64,000 nt of DNA from Gammaproteobacteria bacterium. Lineage in GTDB: Bacteria > Pseudomonadota > Gammaproteobacteria > Chromatiales > Chromatiaceae. Location: positions 1-64,000 of the forward strand of contig JAABTK010000009.1 in the NCBI GenBank assembly GCA_011389885.1, given 5' to 3'. Made by a program: the position numbers and the translations under genes. Positions 1 to 8,115 of the stretch are shown piece by piece (the first letter of the stretch is position 1; each line of letters starts with the position of its first letter). The notes below the pieces were generated by a model. The model was not told where the DNA came from. It did not search any database and worked only from the letters and a program-made list of their open reading frames with translations.

Positions 1-1845
1 CAGGCTCAGGCTGTTGATCGCGCAGTTGTCGCTGCTGCCGTCGTCGATCTCGGCGGCGGTGATGCTGGCGTTGCCACTGCCGTCGAGTATGACAGTGATG
101 TCCTGGGCTGCTGCAGTGGGCGGCTCGGTGTCGTTGACGGTGACGGTGAAGCTGTCGCTCGCGCTGTTGCCGGTGGCGTCCTCGGCGGTGCAGATGACCA
201 GGGTCGCTCCAACAGCGAAGGTCGAACCAGAGACCTTACCGCAAGAGACCGAAGGCGAGTCATCGACGGTATCGGTTGTCGTCGGATCGCTCCAGGTCGC
301 CGTGGCGCTGCATGCTCCCTCCGGCGCTGTGTCGAGCGTAATGTCGCTCGGCGCTGTCAGACTCGGCGCGGTGGTATCGACCACGGTAACATCGAAGCTG
401 GCGCTGCCGGTGTTGCCCGCCGTGTCGGTCGCCTCGCAGGTGACGGTAGTCGTGCCCAGCGCGAACAGGTCACCGGAGGCCGGAGAACAGCTCGGGGGCA
501 ACGGGCCGTCGGTATCGTCGCTGGCGCTGGCGGTGAAGGTGACGTTCGCCCCGCCGGTGGTGTCGCCCTCGACGCTCATGTCCGCGGGGACGCTCACCAC
601 CGGGGCGGTGGTATCCGGGGTAGCATGAGGCGACTCGTAGGCCCCCATGTCCACCGCCCCCACCTGGATGCGGGCGTTGCCGGCGAGGTCCACGGTCAGC
701 GGGTTGCCATCGGCATCCACCGCCAGGGCGTCATTGCCGGCGTTGATCGCCGGACTGGCGGCGGAGAGGGTCAGATCCCCGTTCAGTGCCGGGTCCCCGG
801 TCCGGTTGTCGCTGTTGACGCCGTCCACGCAGCCGAGCCCGTCGCCGATCAGGCTGTTGCGGGCGTTAATGGGGTCGGTGCTGTACTGGTAGCAGTCGCC
901 GCCGCTGGTGCTGAAGGTGAGGATGCTGTTGTGGATGTTCATCGTGCCGCCGACGTCGTTCATAACGCCGCCACCGTTGGCCGCCGAATTGCCGACGAGG
1001 GTGCTGTTGACCAGGGTCAGTATGCCGCCGTAATTTTGAACGGCGCCGCCGTTGCCATGGGCGTTATTGTTGGCGAAGACGCTGTTGGCGATGTGCATCG
1101 TGGCTTCGCTGTAGATCGCGCCTCCTGCACCCGTGTTGGAACTGTTGTCGGCGAAGGTGGAACGGCGGATGGTCGCCGGGCCAAAGACCGTGATCGCCCC
1201 GCCGGCGAAACTGCTCGCTTCATTGTCGATGAACCGGCTGCCCGTTACGTCGAGGGCGCCGTTGATAAAGGCCGCTCCACCGCTGGCCCCGGCCGTGTTC
1301 GCTTCCAGGGTGCTGTCGATGAGGGTGACCGATCCCAGCGCATAGATCGCCCCCCCGTCGTTGAAGCCAGTGGAGGTGTTGCGCGACAGCTGGCAGCGGT
1401 CGAGGGTGAGTGTGCCCGTGCTGTAGATGGCCCCGCCCCCCCCCTGGGCACCGTGCTCCAGCGTGAGCGCCTCCAGGGTAAGGTCGGCGCCGCTGTTGAC
1501 GACGAAGTGGCGGTCGGCGTCGTTGCCGTTGATGATGGTGTTGGCCGTGCCGTTGCCGGTTATGGTCAGGGCGCCGTTGTCGGTAACAGCCGGCAGGACG
1601 CCGCTGGTGAGGGTGATGGCGCCGTTGACGCTGAAGACGATGGTATCGTCAGAGGCCGCCGCGTTGGCGTCCGTGATCGCCTGGCGCAGGGAACCGGCCC
1701 CGCTGTCGTTGAGATTGCTGACCGTGTAGGTGGCGGCCTGGGCGGGCTGGATCAGCCCGAGTCCCGCAAGCAGGAACGCCGCCAGTGACAGGCGTGTGCG
1801 GCGGCGGGCTTTACGATCTGGATGGTTGGCGGTTCGGCTTGACAC
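1..1845 (-). CDS. Secreted beta-helix (choice-of-anchor Q) protein with HYR repeats, C-terminus cut by window edge
   Basis: The frame is open from a GTG at 1845 (GAGGA about 7 bases upstream) to base 1, so the C-terminus lies outside the window; at least 615 residues are visible. A basic N-terminus and hydrophobic stretch ending in QPAQAA form a signal peptide. It is followed by a CSLREA-like start (TYTVSNLNDSGAGSLRQAI) and many G-G-A-I-Y / NSTL-type turns typical of a parallel beta-helix. The block around SPAINAGNDAL ... VDMGAYE matches choice-of-anchor Q proteins. After it come two or more HYR/Ig-like repeats of about 80 residues with the usual T-A-P and C-x-A-T/E-D hallmarks. The protein is probably exported and surface-attached, with an unknown ligand. 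It is divergent from the two-component system at 2097-5562, and a shared control region lies between them. Confidence 0.88.
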   Translation of the reverse strand, partial: MSSRTANHPDRKARRRTRLSLAAFLLAGLGLIQPAQAATYTVSNLNDSGAGSLRQAITDANAAASDDTIVFSVNGAITLTSGVLPAVTDNGALTITGNGTANTIINGNDADRHFVVNSGADLTLEALTLEHGAQGGGGAIYSTGTLTLDRCQLSRNTSTGFNDGGAIYALGSVTLIDSTLEANTAGASGGAAFINGALDVTGSRFIDNEASSFAGGAITVFGPATIRRSTFADNSSNTGAGGAIYSEATMHIANSVFANNNAHGNGGAVQNYGGILTLVNSTLVGNSAANGGGVMNDVGGTMNIHNSILTFSTSGGDCYQYSTDPINARNSLIGDGLGCVDGVNSDNRTGDPALNGDLTLSAASPAINAGNDALAVDADGNPLTVDLAGNARIQVGAVDMGAYESPHATPDTTAPVVSVPADMSVEGDTTGGANVTFTASASDDTDGPLPPSCSPASGDLFALGTTTVTCEATDTAGNTGSASFDVTVVDTTAPSLTAPSDITLDTAPEGACSATATWSDPTTTDTVDDSPSVSCGKVSGSTFAVGATLVICTAEDATGNSASDSFTVTVNDTEPPTAAAQDITVILDGSGNASITAAEIDDGSSDNCAINSLSL

Positions 1846-1887
1846 GTCGAGTCCTCGGCGCAAAAGCGACCCCTCTTCGGGAAGGGG

Positions 1888-1922
1888 CCGGTACGATTTA
1901 AGATTGACGCCAAGCGTACCGG
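1888..1922. promoter_or_regulatory. Inverted repeat upstream of the beta-helix gene
   Basis: CCGGTACG (1888-1895) is repeated inverted as CGTACCGG (1915-1922) with 19 bases between. It lies 43 bases upstream of the GTG start of the secreted protein. It could be an operator or a transcript hairpin; nothing identifies the binding protein. Confidence 0.25.
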
Positions 1923-1927
1923 CTGAA

Positions 1928-1969
1928 CGTTAACGAAACTCCCCGCAGAGTGTTAACGGGGTGTTAACG
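1928..1969. promoter_or_regulatory. GTTAACG direct repeats, candidate response-regulator box
   Basis: Three copies of GTTAACG lie in the divergent intergenic region, starting at 1929, 1952 and 1963. The last two are 11 bases apart, that is 7-base half-sites with 4-base spacers, which is the geometry known for OmpR/PhoB-type regulators. The first copy is part of the palindrome CGTTAACG. Because the neighbouring gene encodes an OmpR-type regulator, autoregulation and control of the divergent secreted protein are a reasonable inference. Confidence 0.4.
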
Positions 1970-2096
1970 GAGCGGGATTTTCCCTTGAGAACCGGCCCGG
2001 AGTCGGGTACAAACGACGGGCCAACGTCATGCGGGCTAGCGGTTCGCCGGCCATGCGGCGACGGATGAACCCGGATAACGAGCAACGCTTCAGAAA

Positions 2097-2810
2097 ATGC
2101 ACATTTCCCCCGCCATTCTTATCGTCGATGACGAACGCCTGACCCGCGACATGCTCTGTCGTTACTTCGAGCAGGAGGGCTTTGCCACCGATCAGGCGCA
2201 AAACGGCGAGGAGATGCTGGAGCGACTGGCCGAGCGCCCCTATGACGTGCTGCTGCTGGATATCCTGATGCCCGGCCCGGACGGCCTGAGCCTGGCGCCC
2301 AAGGTGCGCGAGCGCTATCCGGGCATGGGGCTGGTGCTGGTGACGAGCAAGGATTCGGATCTGGACCGCATCCTCGGGCTGGAGGTGGGGGCCGACGACT
2401 ACATCACCAAGCCCTTCAACCTGCGCGAGATCCTGGCGCGGGTGCGGGCGCTGCGGCGGCGTCTCGCCCCGCCCCTCGCCGCTGAAACCGAGGCCGAACC
2501 CATCGCCCTGAACCACTGGCGCTTCGATCCCGCGAGCGGCGGGCTGATCAATGACGACGGCGAACCGCGACTGCTGCCCAAGGGGGAGCTGGTGATCCTC
2601 AAGGAGCTGACCCGCCGCCCCGGCGTGGTCTGCCCGCGGGAGCAACTGCTGGGGGTGCTGGAGCGGGCCCAGGGGCAGGCCAGCTCGCGCAGCCTGGATG
2701 TGCAGATCAGCCGCCTGCGCGGACGCATCGACGATGAGGCGCGGGAGGTCATCGTCACGGTGCGGGGGATGGGGTATGTGCTTCAAGTCGGTTCGCCCGG
2801 CGGCGGCTAA
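2097..2810 (+). CDS. OmpR-family DNA-binding response regulator
   Basis: The protein has 237 residues. The receiver domain (about 5-120) keeps the acidic pair D11/D12, phospho-acceptor D55 (LLLDILMPGPDG), T83 and K105 (TKPFN). A winged-helix DNA-binding domain fills about 135-232, ending in the typical VTVRGMGYVL. It is a complete OmpR/TorR-like transcription regulator. The hybrid histidine kinase gene follows after 13 bases and is the obvious cognate partner. The divergent secreted protein gene and the GTTAACG repeats upstream are candidate targets. The ribosome-binding site is weak (CAGAAA). Confidence 0.95.
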   Translation: MHISPAILIVDDERLTRDMLCRYFEQEGFATDQAQNGEEMLERLAERPYDVLLLDILMPGPDGLSLAPKVRERYPGMGLVLVTSKDSDLDRILGLEVGADDYITKPFNLREILARVRALRRRLAPPLAAETEAEPIALNHWRFDPASGGLINDDGEPRLLPKGELVILKELTRRPGVVCPREQLLGVLERAQGQASSRSLDVQISRLRGRIDDEAREVIVTVRGMGYVLQVGSPGGG

Positions 2811-2823
2811 GGCGCCGGGGGAG

Positions 2824-5562
2824 ATGGGCAGCAGGCAATCGCCGCCGCGACGTGCGGGCTCAGGACTGCCAGTCCTTCAAGGACTGGCAGTCCTCATGCT
2901 GATCCTCTGGCTCTCGCCCCTGGCGGCGAGCGAGGAGGCATTTCACCCGTTGAGCCGCCTCACCGACGCCGCCGAGCTGGATCGGGCGGCGCGCCTGGTC
3001 CATGACCCCGACCTTGAGCTATCGCCGCTTCAGGCCATCGCCCAGGCGACCACTGAGCCCCTCAGGATCGACGCCATGGCGCGCGGTTACTGGGTGGTGT
3101 TGCCGCTGCGCAACGACGGCGAGCGGAGCCAATGGCGGTTGAGCAGCTACAACACCATGTTCTCCCGGGTCGATTTCCACTGGGTCAGCGACGGCGTCGT
3201 GCGCGGCTCCCTCCACGCCGGGCGCTCGGCGCCGCCGGACGATGAGCAACCGATGCTGGTCTACGGCTGGCACTTTCCCTTCACGATTCCGCCGGGAAAG
3301 AGCGGCTATCTGGTTCATTACGTCCAGACCCACACCCTCAACGCCCTGATCCTGGAGCTGCGCGACGCCGAGACGGCGAAGACCGAGCAGATCATCCGCC
3401 AGTTCTCCTTCGTGCTGATGCTGGGGATGCTGATCGCGCTGATCGTCTACAACCTGTTCCTGAGCACCGCCGTGCGAGATCTCAATTACCTCTGGTACAG
3501 CCTGCACGGCACCTTCCTGACCCTGTGGTTTGCCAACACCATGGGCATTTTCTACGTATTCGGCGTCGCCGACGCGGATCTGCGGGGACTCAGGGCCTCC
3601 TTCGTGGCCCACGAACTCTTCGCCGTGGTCTTTTGCTATCGTTTTCTGGAAATCGCCAAACACACCCGCATCCTGCGCCGGCTGTTTCCGGTGTTCATGG
3701 GGCTGTTGCTGATCTCGCTGATCAGCATCGGCTTCCTGCCGCCGGATGTGCCCCAGCCGCAGGTGCTGTTGGGGGTGATTTTCGGCTTTCTGCTGTTGCT
3801 GGCGGCGGGCCTGGTCCGCGCCTGGCAGGGCTTTCGCCCCGCCCGCTTCTACCTGCTGGGTTGGACGGGGCTCTCGGTCGGCATGATCGCCGGCGCCCTG
3901 GGGCTGTTGGGGGTCATCCCGCTGTCCAGTTATTCGGTGCATCTGGTGCTCGCCGCCAGCGCCTTCGAGATGCTGTTTCTGGCCCTCGCCCTGGCGGATC
4001 GCATTCGCGGCCTGCAACGGGACAAGGGCAAGGCGGAGGCGGCGACGGAGGCGCAAGGGGCCTTTATCGCCACCGTCAGCCACGAACTGCGCACGCCATT
4101 GCACGGCATCCTGGGCCTGTCGCGCATACTCGCGGAGTCGCCGCTGGATGGCCGACAGAAGAAGACGGTGGGAACCATCATCAGCACCGGCCACACCCTG
4201 CTGGGATTGATCAACAATATCCTGGACTATACCCGCCTGACCACGCGCGGTATGGAGTATCACCGTGAGCCCTTCGACCCGGGCGGGCTTGTGCGGGAGC
4301 TGATCGCGCTGCTGGCGGCGGATGCTCAGGCCAAGGGCCTGGAGCTGTCCTGCACCATCGCCTCCGAGACCCCGCAAACCCTGGTCGGCGATCAAGATCG
4401 CGTGCGCCAGGTGCTGCTCAATCTGCTCTCCAACGCCATTAAATTCACCGAGCAAGGCCGGGTGGAGTTGACGCTTTCCAGGTTATCGAGCAAGGATGAC
4501 CGGGTCGAACTGCGATTCGTCGTCAGCGATACCGGCATCGGCATTCCCGACGAACTCAAGGCCCGGCTTTTTCAACGCTTCACCCAGAGCGACAGCGCGG
4601 CGGGGCGACGCTACGGCGGCGCGGGTCTTGGTCTGGCCATCTGCAAGGAGCTGGCGGAGGGGATGGGCGGACGCATTCATTTCTCCAGTCCCCCCGGAGG
4701 CGGCTCGAAATTCATCTTCGACCTGTCCCTCGAACGGCCCGCGGCGGCCGAGACGGCGATGCAAGCCGACCTGCCCGAGCCATCGGGAGACCTTGGCTTT
4801 TTGCGCGAAGCCCGCATTCTCGCAGTGGACGACGCGCCCCTCAATCTATTTATCCTGGAACAGTTTCTGAAAGATGCGGGGAGCCTGGTGGATCTTTCCT
4901 CCAGCGGCCGGGATGCGCTCGCCAAGGCCAGCGCCAATCCCTACGACCTGATCCTAATGGACATCAACATGCCGGAGATGGACGGCATCACCGCCACCCG
5001 CGCCATTCGATCCCACCGCGATCCGGCCATTGCCGCTACGCCGATCATCGGGGTCACCGCCAGCGTACTGCCGAACGAACGGCGGCTGTATATCGCGCAG
5101 GGCATGAACGCCGTGCTGGCGAAGCCCTTCACCCAGCAGGACCTGCGGCGCATCCTTCGGGAGGTGCTGGAAGATGGCGAAGCAGGCGTCCGATCAGACA
5201 GCCCGCCGCCGCTGCAAGCGCTGCTCGACCCGGAACAGCTCGCGATTCAACGGCAAGACATGGGGGAGGAATTGCAGCGCGATCTCTTCAGCCAGTTCCG
5301 CGATCAAGGCCGCAGCTACTTGCTCGATGCCGAGCAGGCCTTCGCCGACGAGGCCGCGCCCGAGCTACGCTCGCATATCCACCGCTTACGCGGCATGGCG
5401 GCCATGTGCGGTTGCGCACGGCTCGCTGAAACCGCCGCTAACCTCGAGCAACGGCTGGATGACTCGGGTATCGACGCCGCTACAGAAGGTGAACTGGAGC
5501 GACTTGCCCGCATCTTTGAACTGAGCGCCGACGCCCTGCTCCATGCGCAGAACACCACTTAG
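2824..5562 (+). CDS. Hybrid sensor histidine kinase (7TM-DISM, HisKA, HATPase, REC, HPt)
   Basis: About 912 residues if it starts at ATG 2824 (GGGGGAG just upstream). The in-frame region further upstream overlaps the regulator gene and is unlikely to be used; ATG 2896 is an alternative. Order: signal peptide (ending SPLAASEE), extracellular 7TMR-DISMED2-type domain (about 40-190), a 7TM-DISM membrane region (about 200-385), HisKA with H420 (SHELRTPLHG), HATPase_c (about 515-640), receiver with D713 (LILMDINMPEMDG), and a C-terminal HPt with H853 (HRLRGMA). All phosphorelay residues are present, so a His-Asp-His-Asp relay ending on the upstream regulator is expected. DISM sensors bind small or carbohydrate ligands in studied cases; the ligand here is unknown. 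The signal-peptide codons contain a perfect hairpin. Confidence 0.93.
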   Translation: MGSRQSPPRRAGSGLPVLQGLAVLMLILWLSPLAASEEAFHPLSRLTDAAELDRAARLVHDPDLELSPLQAIAQATTEPLRIDAMARGYWVVLPLRNDGERSQWRLSSYNTMFSRVDFHWVSDGVVRGSLHAGRSAPPDDEQPMLVYGWHFPFTIPPGKSGYLVHYVQTHTLNALILELRDAETAKTEQIIRQFSFVLMLGMLIALIVYNLFLSTAVRDLNYLWYSLHGTFLTLWFANTMGIFYVFGVADADLRGLRASFVAHELFAVVFCYRFLEIAKHTRILRRLFPVFMGLLLISLISIGFLPPDVPQPQVLLGVIFGFLLLLAAGLVRAWQGFRPARFYLLGWTGLSVGMIAGALGLLGVIPLSSYSVHLVLAASAFEMLFLALALADRIRGLQRDKGKAEAATEAQGAFIATVSHELRTPLHGILGLSRILAESPLDGRQKKTVGTIISTGHTLLGLINNILDYTRLTTRGMEYHREPFDPGGLVRELIALLAADAQAKGLELSCTIASETPQTLVGDQDRVRQVLLNLLSNAIKFTEQGRVELTLSRLSSKDDRVELRFVVSDTGIGIPDELKARLFQRFTQSDSAAGRRYGGAGLGLAICKELAEGMGGRIHFSSPPGGGSKFIFDLSLERPAAAETAMQADLPEPSGDLGFLREARILAVDDAPLNLFILEQFLKDAGSLVDLSSSGRDALAKASANPYDLILMDINMPEMDGITATRAIRSHRDPAIAATPIIGVTASVLPNERRLYIAQGMNAVLAKPFTQQDLRRILREVLEDGEAGVRSDSPPPLQALLDPEQLAIQRQDMGEELQRDLFSQFRDQGRSYLLDAEQAFADEAAPELRSHIHRLRGMAAMCGCARLAETAANLEQRLDDSGIDAATEGELERLARIFELSADALLHAQNTT
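2862..2894 (+). repeat. Perfect 16-bp hairpin inside the kinase signal peptide
   Basis: AGGACTGCCAGTCCTT (2862-2877) is exactly repeated in inverted form at 2879-2894 with a single base between. Each arm is itself nearly palindromic. It lies in frame within the leader of the histidine kinase gene and would form a very stable mRNA stem 36 bases after the proposed start codon, just before the alternative ATG at 2896. Confidence 0.8.
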
Positions 5563-5582
5563 GCGATTGCCGGAAATCGCCT
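5559..5582 (+). terminator. Hairpin overlapping the kinase stop codon
   Basis: AGGCGATT (5561-5568) pairs with AATCGCCT (5575-5582) around a 6-base loop, at the TAG stop of the kinase gene and between convergent genes. There is no T-run, so intrinsic termination is only plausible. The string TTAGGCGATTGCCGGAAA also occurs, inverted, at 20413-20430. Confidence 0.4.
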
Positions 5583-5700
5583 TACACGATAGCCTTGTAC
5601 GATGATTTCCCCGCGGCGATTCATCCGCGGCCTCGGGGGGGGCGTCCGCCCGCTTTTCGGAAAAACCCTCGTCGGTTATCTCATTCTCTGCGCCCCAGGA

Positions 5701-7218
5701 TCAGCCCCCCAGGATCATCTGATTCTCGGAAGATCGGCTCTCGCCGACGGAGGAGACCCGAATGGCGGGTTTGTCTTCCACCGGGCATTTGTTTTCGCAG
5801 ATGCCGCAGCCGATGCAGAGGCGCGGGTCCACATAGGGTTGCTTGAGTTCGGTTTGGCCGCCGTCGCGGGTGGCGAGTTGGACCTTTTTGTACCAAATGG
5901 CCTTGGGCGAGGTGGGGCACATTTCTTCGCAGACGATGCATTCGGTGTGCATGGCCCAGGGTAGGCAGCGGCCGTGGTCGTAGAAGGCGGTGCCGAGTTT
6001 AATGGGCTTTTCGAAGGGTTTTTCGCCGACCTTTTCCTGCACGCTGATGTTGCGGATGGCGCCCGTGGGACAGGCCTGGCCGCAGAGGGTGCAGTGGTGC
6101 TCGCAGTAGCCGATGCGGTTGATCAGGATGGGGGTCCAGAGGCCTTCGAGGCCGGATTCAAATAGCGCGGGTTGCAGCACGTTGCTGGGGCAGATGCGCA
6201 TGCAGGCGGAGCACTTGATGCAGCGGGCCAGGAAGTCCCTTTCCGGCAGCGAGCCGGGGGGGCGAATCACCGCCGCGGCGGGGGTGCTGTGGGCGGCGGC
6301 GGAGCTGCGCAGCATGGGGAACAGCACCGCGGCGGCCACGCCGGTCTCCACCAGGCGGCGGCGGTTGATGTCGATGGGCTGATGCGCCGAGCTGCGCTCC
6401 CGGGGCAGGCCGAAGTGCAGGGCCTGGGTGGGGCATTCCTCGATGCAGTTCATGCAGACATGGCACTCGCTGACCCGAAGCTCTTTGTGCGGGTCGCAGC
6501 CGCCCTGGCAGGCCTTGAGGCATTTGTCGCAGTCGATGCATTGGTCCACGTCGCGTTGGATGCGCAGGGGGGCGCGGCGGGAGAGCACGCCGAGCAGGGC
6601 CCCCAGCGGGCACAGGGTGCGGCACCAGAAGCGGGTCATGAAGCGGTTGGCCAGCAGGATGGCGATAAAGATCAGGGCCACGCCCGCGGCGCCGTAGAAC
6701 ACCGGCTGATCCAGGTAGATGGCCGCACCGCCCTGCTGCAGGGCCGGGAACACGGCCACGGTGAAGGAGCGCACCATTAGCGCGATGGGGTCGAGCAGGC
6801 CCACTTGCAGGGAGCCGAACAGGGCCAGCACCAGCAGCGCGGCGAGGATGTAGTATTTGAGCCGGTAGCTGGGGTGGTAGCGGTTGATCCGGTAGCTCTC
6901 CGAGGGGCGGCGGCCGTGCCAGAGCCAACTGAGGAATTGGTTCATGATGCCCAGGGGGCAGATCCAGGAGCAGAAGAAGCGCCCCAGGAACAGCGTAGGC
7001 ACGATGATCAACAGCGCCAGCAGCAGCCCCATGTAGAAGGTGCCGCTGGTGAGGAAGGCGGCGATGGCGGTGAGCGGGTCCAACTCCAGCAGCAACGAGG
7101 TCTCGAAGCCCTGCATGCGGCCGTAGTCGGTGAGGAACAACAGCAGGACGAATAGGCCGAAGAAGAAGGCGGCGTAGAGGCGGCGGTAGGTGCGGAGTTT
7201 CTTTGGCAGCATGGTCAT
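5701..7218 (-). CDS. NapH-NapG-like membrane iron-sulfur protein (fusion)
   Basis: 505 residues starting at ATG 7218, which overlaps the stop of the upstream Uma2 gene (ATGA); ATG 7212 is also possible. The N-terminal half is NapH/CcoG-like: several membrane segments with the CxxxCP signatures C83-C87 (FCSWICPLG) and C199-C203 (WCRTLCPLG), then two 4Fe-4S motifs (C227-C241 and C252-C262). The second half resembles a NapG/MauM ferredoxin: an internal RRR (286-288) followed by a hydrophobic stretch, then four cysteine clusters (from C333, C372, C418 and C468 on). It probably moves electrons from the quinol pool to periplasmic acceptors. No nitrate or nitrous oxide reductase gene is near; the DUF362 protein upstream on this strand is the only redox-type neighbour. 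Confidence 0.88.
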   Translation of the reverse strand: MTMLPKKLRTYRRLYAAFFFGLFVLLLFLTDYGRMQGFETSLLLELDPLTAIAAFLTSGTFYMGLLLALLIIVPTLFLGRFFCSWICPLGIMNQFLSWLWHGRRPSESYRINRYHPSYRLKYYILAALLVLALFGSLQVGLLDPIALMVRSFTVAVFPALQQGGAAIYLDQPVFYGAAGVALIFIAILLANRFMTRFWCRTLCPLGALLGVLSRRAPLRIQRDVDQCIDCDKCLKACQGGCDPHKELRVSECHVCMNCIEECPTQALHFGLPRERSSAHQPIDINRRRLVETGVAAAVLFPMLRSSAAAHSTPAAAVIRPPGSLPERDFLARCIKCSACMRICPSNVLQPALFESGLEGLWTPILINRIGYCEHHCTLCGQACPTGAIRNISVQEKVGEKPFEKPIKLGTAFYDHGRCLPWAMHTECIVCEEMCPTSPKAIWYKKVQLATRDGGQTELKQPYVDPRLCIGCGICENKCPVEDKPAIRVSSVGESRSSENQMILGG

Positions 7219-7775
7219 TCGGCCCATAAGGCGTCTAGCGGAAAGCCCACGGCTTGGAAGGGCGGCAGTTCGACCACGGCGGCGTCGCACAGGGTGGCGA
7301 GCAGCAGCCAGTGGCCGTCTTGCAAGGCATAGGCCTCCAGGGTGCGGATATCGGGATCGATCAGCCAGAGGTGGCCGATGCCCTCGCGGGCGTAGAGGGG
7401 CATTTTCAGGCCGCGGTCTTTGTTCGCGGCGCCGGGGGAGAGGATTTCGCAAATCCAGTCCGGGGCCAGCTCGAACCAGGCGGTCTCCGGCAGGCTGGGC
7501 ATGCGCTCGCGTCGCCACCCGGCGAGGTCCGGCACCAGGATGTCCGGCCCCAGGTGCAGCTCGGGTTCGTCCAGGATCCACCAGCCGCCGGGGCCGCCGC
7601 GGCCGCGCTGAAACGGGCCGTGCAATTCCCCGCCAAGGCTCGAAGACGAAAGCGCATGCCGGGGCCCGGGTCTGGGCTGGGTCTCCAACTGCCCATGGAT
7701 AATCTCGGCCACTAGGTGGTCCGGAACCTGGAGCAGGTCTTGGTAGCTGGCGGATTTGATCGCTGGTTCTGCCAT
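7215..7775 (-). CDS. Uma2-family (DUF820) putative endonuclease
   Basis: 186 residues from ATG 7775. The fold signature of Uma2 proteins, a restriction-endonuclease-like family, is visible: LVAEIIHGQLE near the N-terminus, PDILVPDLAGW, then ICEILSPG and a late LWLIDP strand. Acidic residues of the PD-(D/E)XK type site are in PDILVPD and CEILSP; the usual lysine region is KMPLYA. Biological function is unknown for the family. The stop overlaps the start of the iron-sulfur protein gene, suggesting translational coupling although the two products have no evident link. A second, shorter Uma2 gene lies at 30509-30979. Confidence 0.85.
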   Translation of the reverse strand: MAEPAIKSASYQDLLQVPDHLVAEIIHGQLETQPRPGPRHALSSSSLGGELHGPFQRGRGGPGGWWILDEPELHLGPDILVPDLAGWRRERMPSLPETAWFELAPDWICEILSPGAANKDRGLKMPLYAREGIGHLWLIDPDIRTLEAYALQDGHWLLLATLCDAAVVELPPFQAVGFPLDALWAE

Positions 7776-8115
7776 AGTGGGTTCGTGCAATCCGGTAAAC
7801 AGGGAGGTTTCCCTGGAGGTTACGGCTTTAGCCGGGGCGGGTGATGCCCCCACACCCGGCAACGCCTCCGAAATGGAAACAGTTTCGCCTGTGGGAGCGG
7901 CTTGCAGCCGCGATGACGGGCTTCGATCTAGCTCCGTCGTCGCGGTTTCAAACCGCTCCCACGGCGCAGGGTGGCGGTTGTTTCACAGTAAGCCTAAACC
8001 TCCCATCGGGTTGGTTGCCAGGGCGCCCGCGGGTGATCACCAAAACAATCTTCGCGTTCTTTGGCCCGCCTTTGCGCCCTTTGCGTTATGAAAACGCGGT
8101 CGGATGTCTTCCACC
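7776..8115. other. Intergenic region with repeat fragments
   Basis: No gene is seen in these 340 bases. They hold a REP-like palindrome (7891-7962) and, near 8065-8092, a fragment of the TTTGCGCCCTTTGCGTTA type that recurs at 23640-23690. Between 7815 and 7845 is a GGCTTTAGCCGGG fragment that recurs near 63325. Confidence 0.6.
7891..7962. repeat. REP-like palindrome, copy 1
   Basis: GTGGGAGCGG (7891-7900) and CCGCTCCCAC (7953-7962) bracket a 72-base imperfect palindrome with inner pairs GCAGCCGCGATGACG / CGTCGTCGCGGTTT. A second copy with the same ends lies at 63198-63296. Such extragenic palindromes are common in gammaproteobacteria. Confidence 0.75.

Noticed and set aside
625-1788. Open frame of 387 codons on the plus strand at the left edge
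   Set aside because: The minus strand carries an uninterrupted frame with signal peptide, beta-helix and HYR features over the same bases; the plus frame is valine/glycine/arginine-rich mirror sequence.
2698-2823. N-terminal extension of the histidine kinase by 42 residues
   Set aside because: It would overlap the DNA-binding domain of the response regulator, encodes cysteine/arginine-rich mirror sequence, and precedes a proper signal peptide beginning after ATG 2824.
3019-4455. Long open frame opposite the histidine kinase gene (478 codons, minus strand)
   Set aside because: Its translation is rich in Q, H, R and G with no domain; it is the mirror of a GC-rich coding frame. The same holds for long frames opposite ftsK (25900-27897), the RND gene (33189-34715), the MscS gene (44628-46055) and the secreted protein (47714-49654).
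7219-7581. N-terminal extension of the NapH-like protein
   Set aside because: The extension is mirror sequence of the Uma2 gene; ATG 7218 overlapping that gene's stop is the natural start.
7215-7775. Toxin-antitoxin or defence system formed by the two Uma2 genes
   Set aside because: The two genes are 23 kb apart, belong to different subgroups, and neither has a small partner gene or defence-type neighbour.
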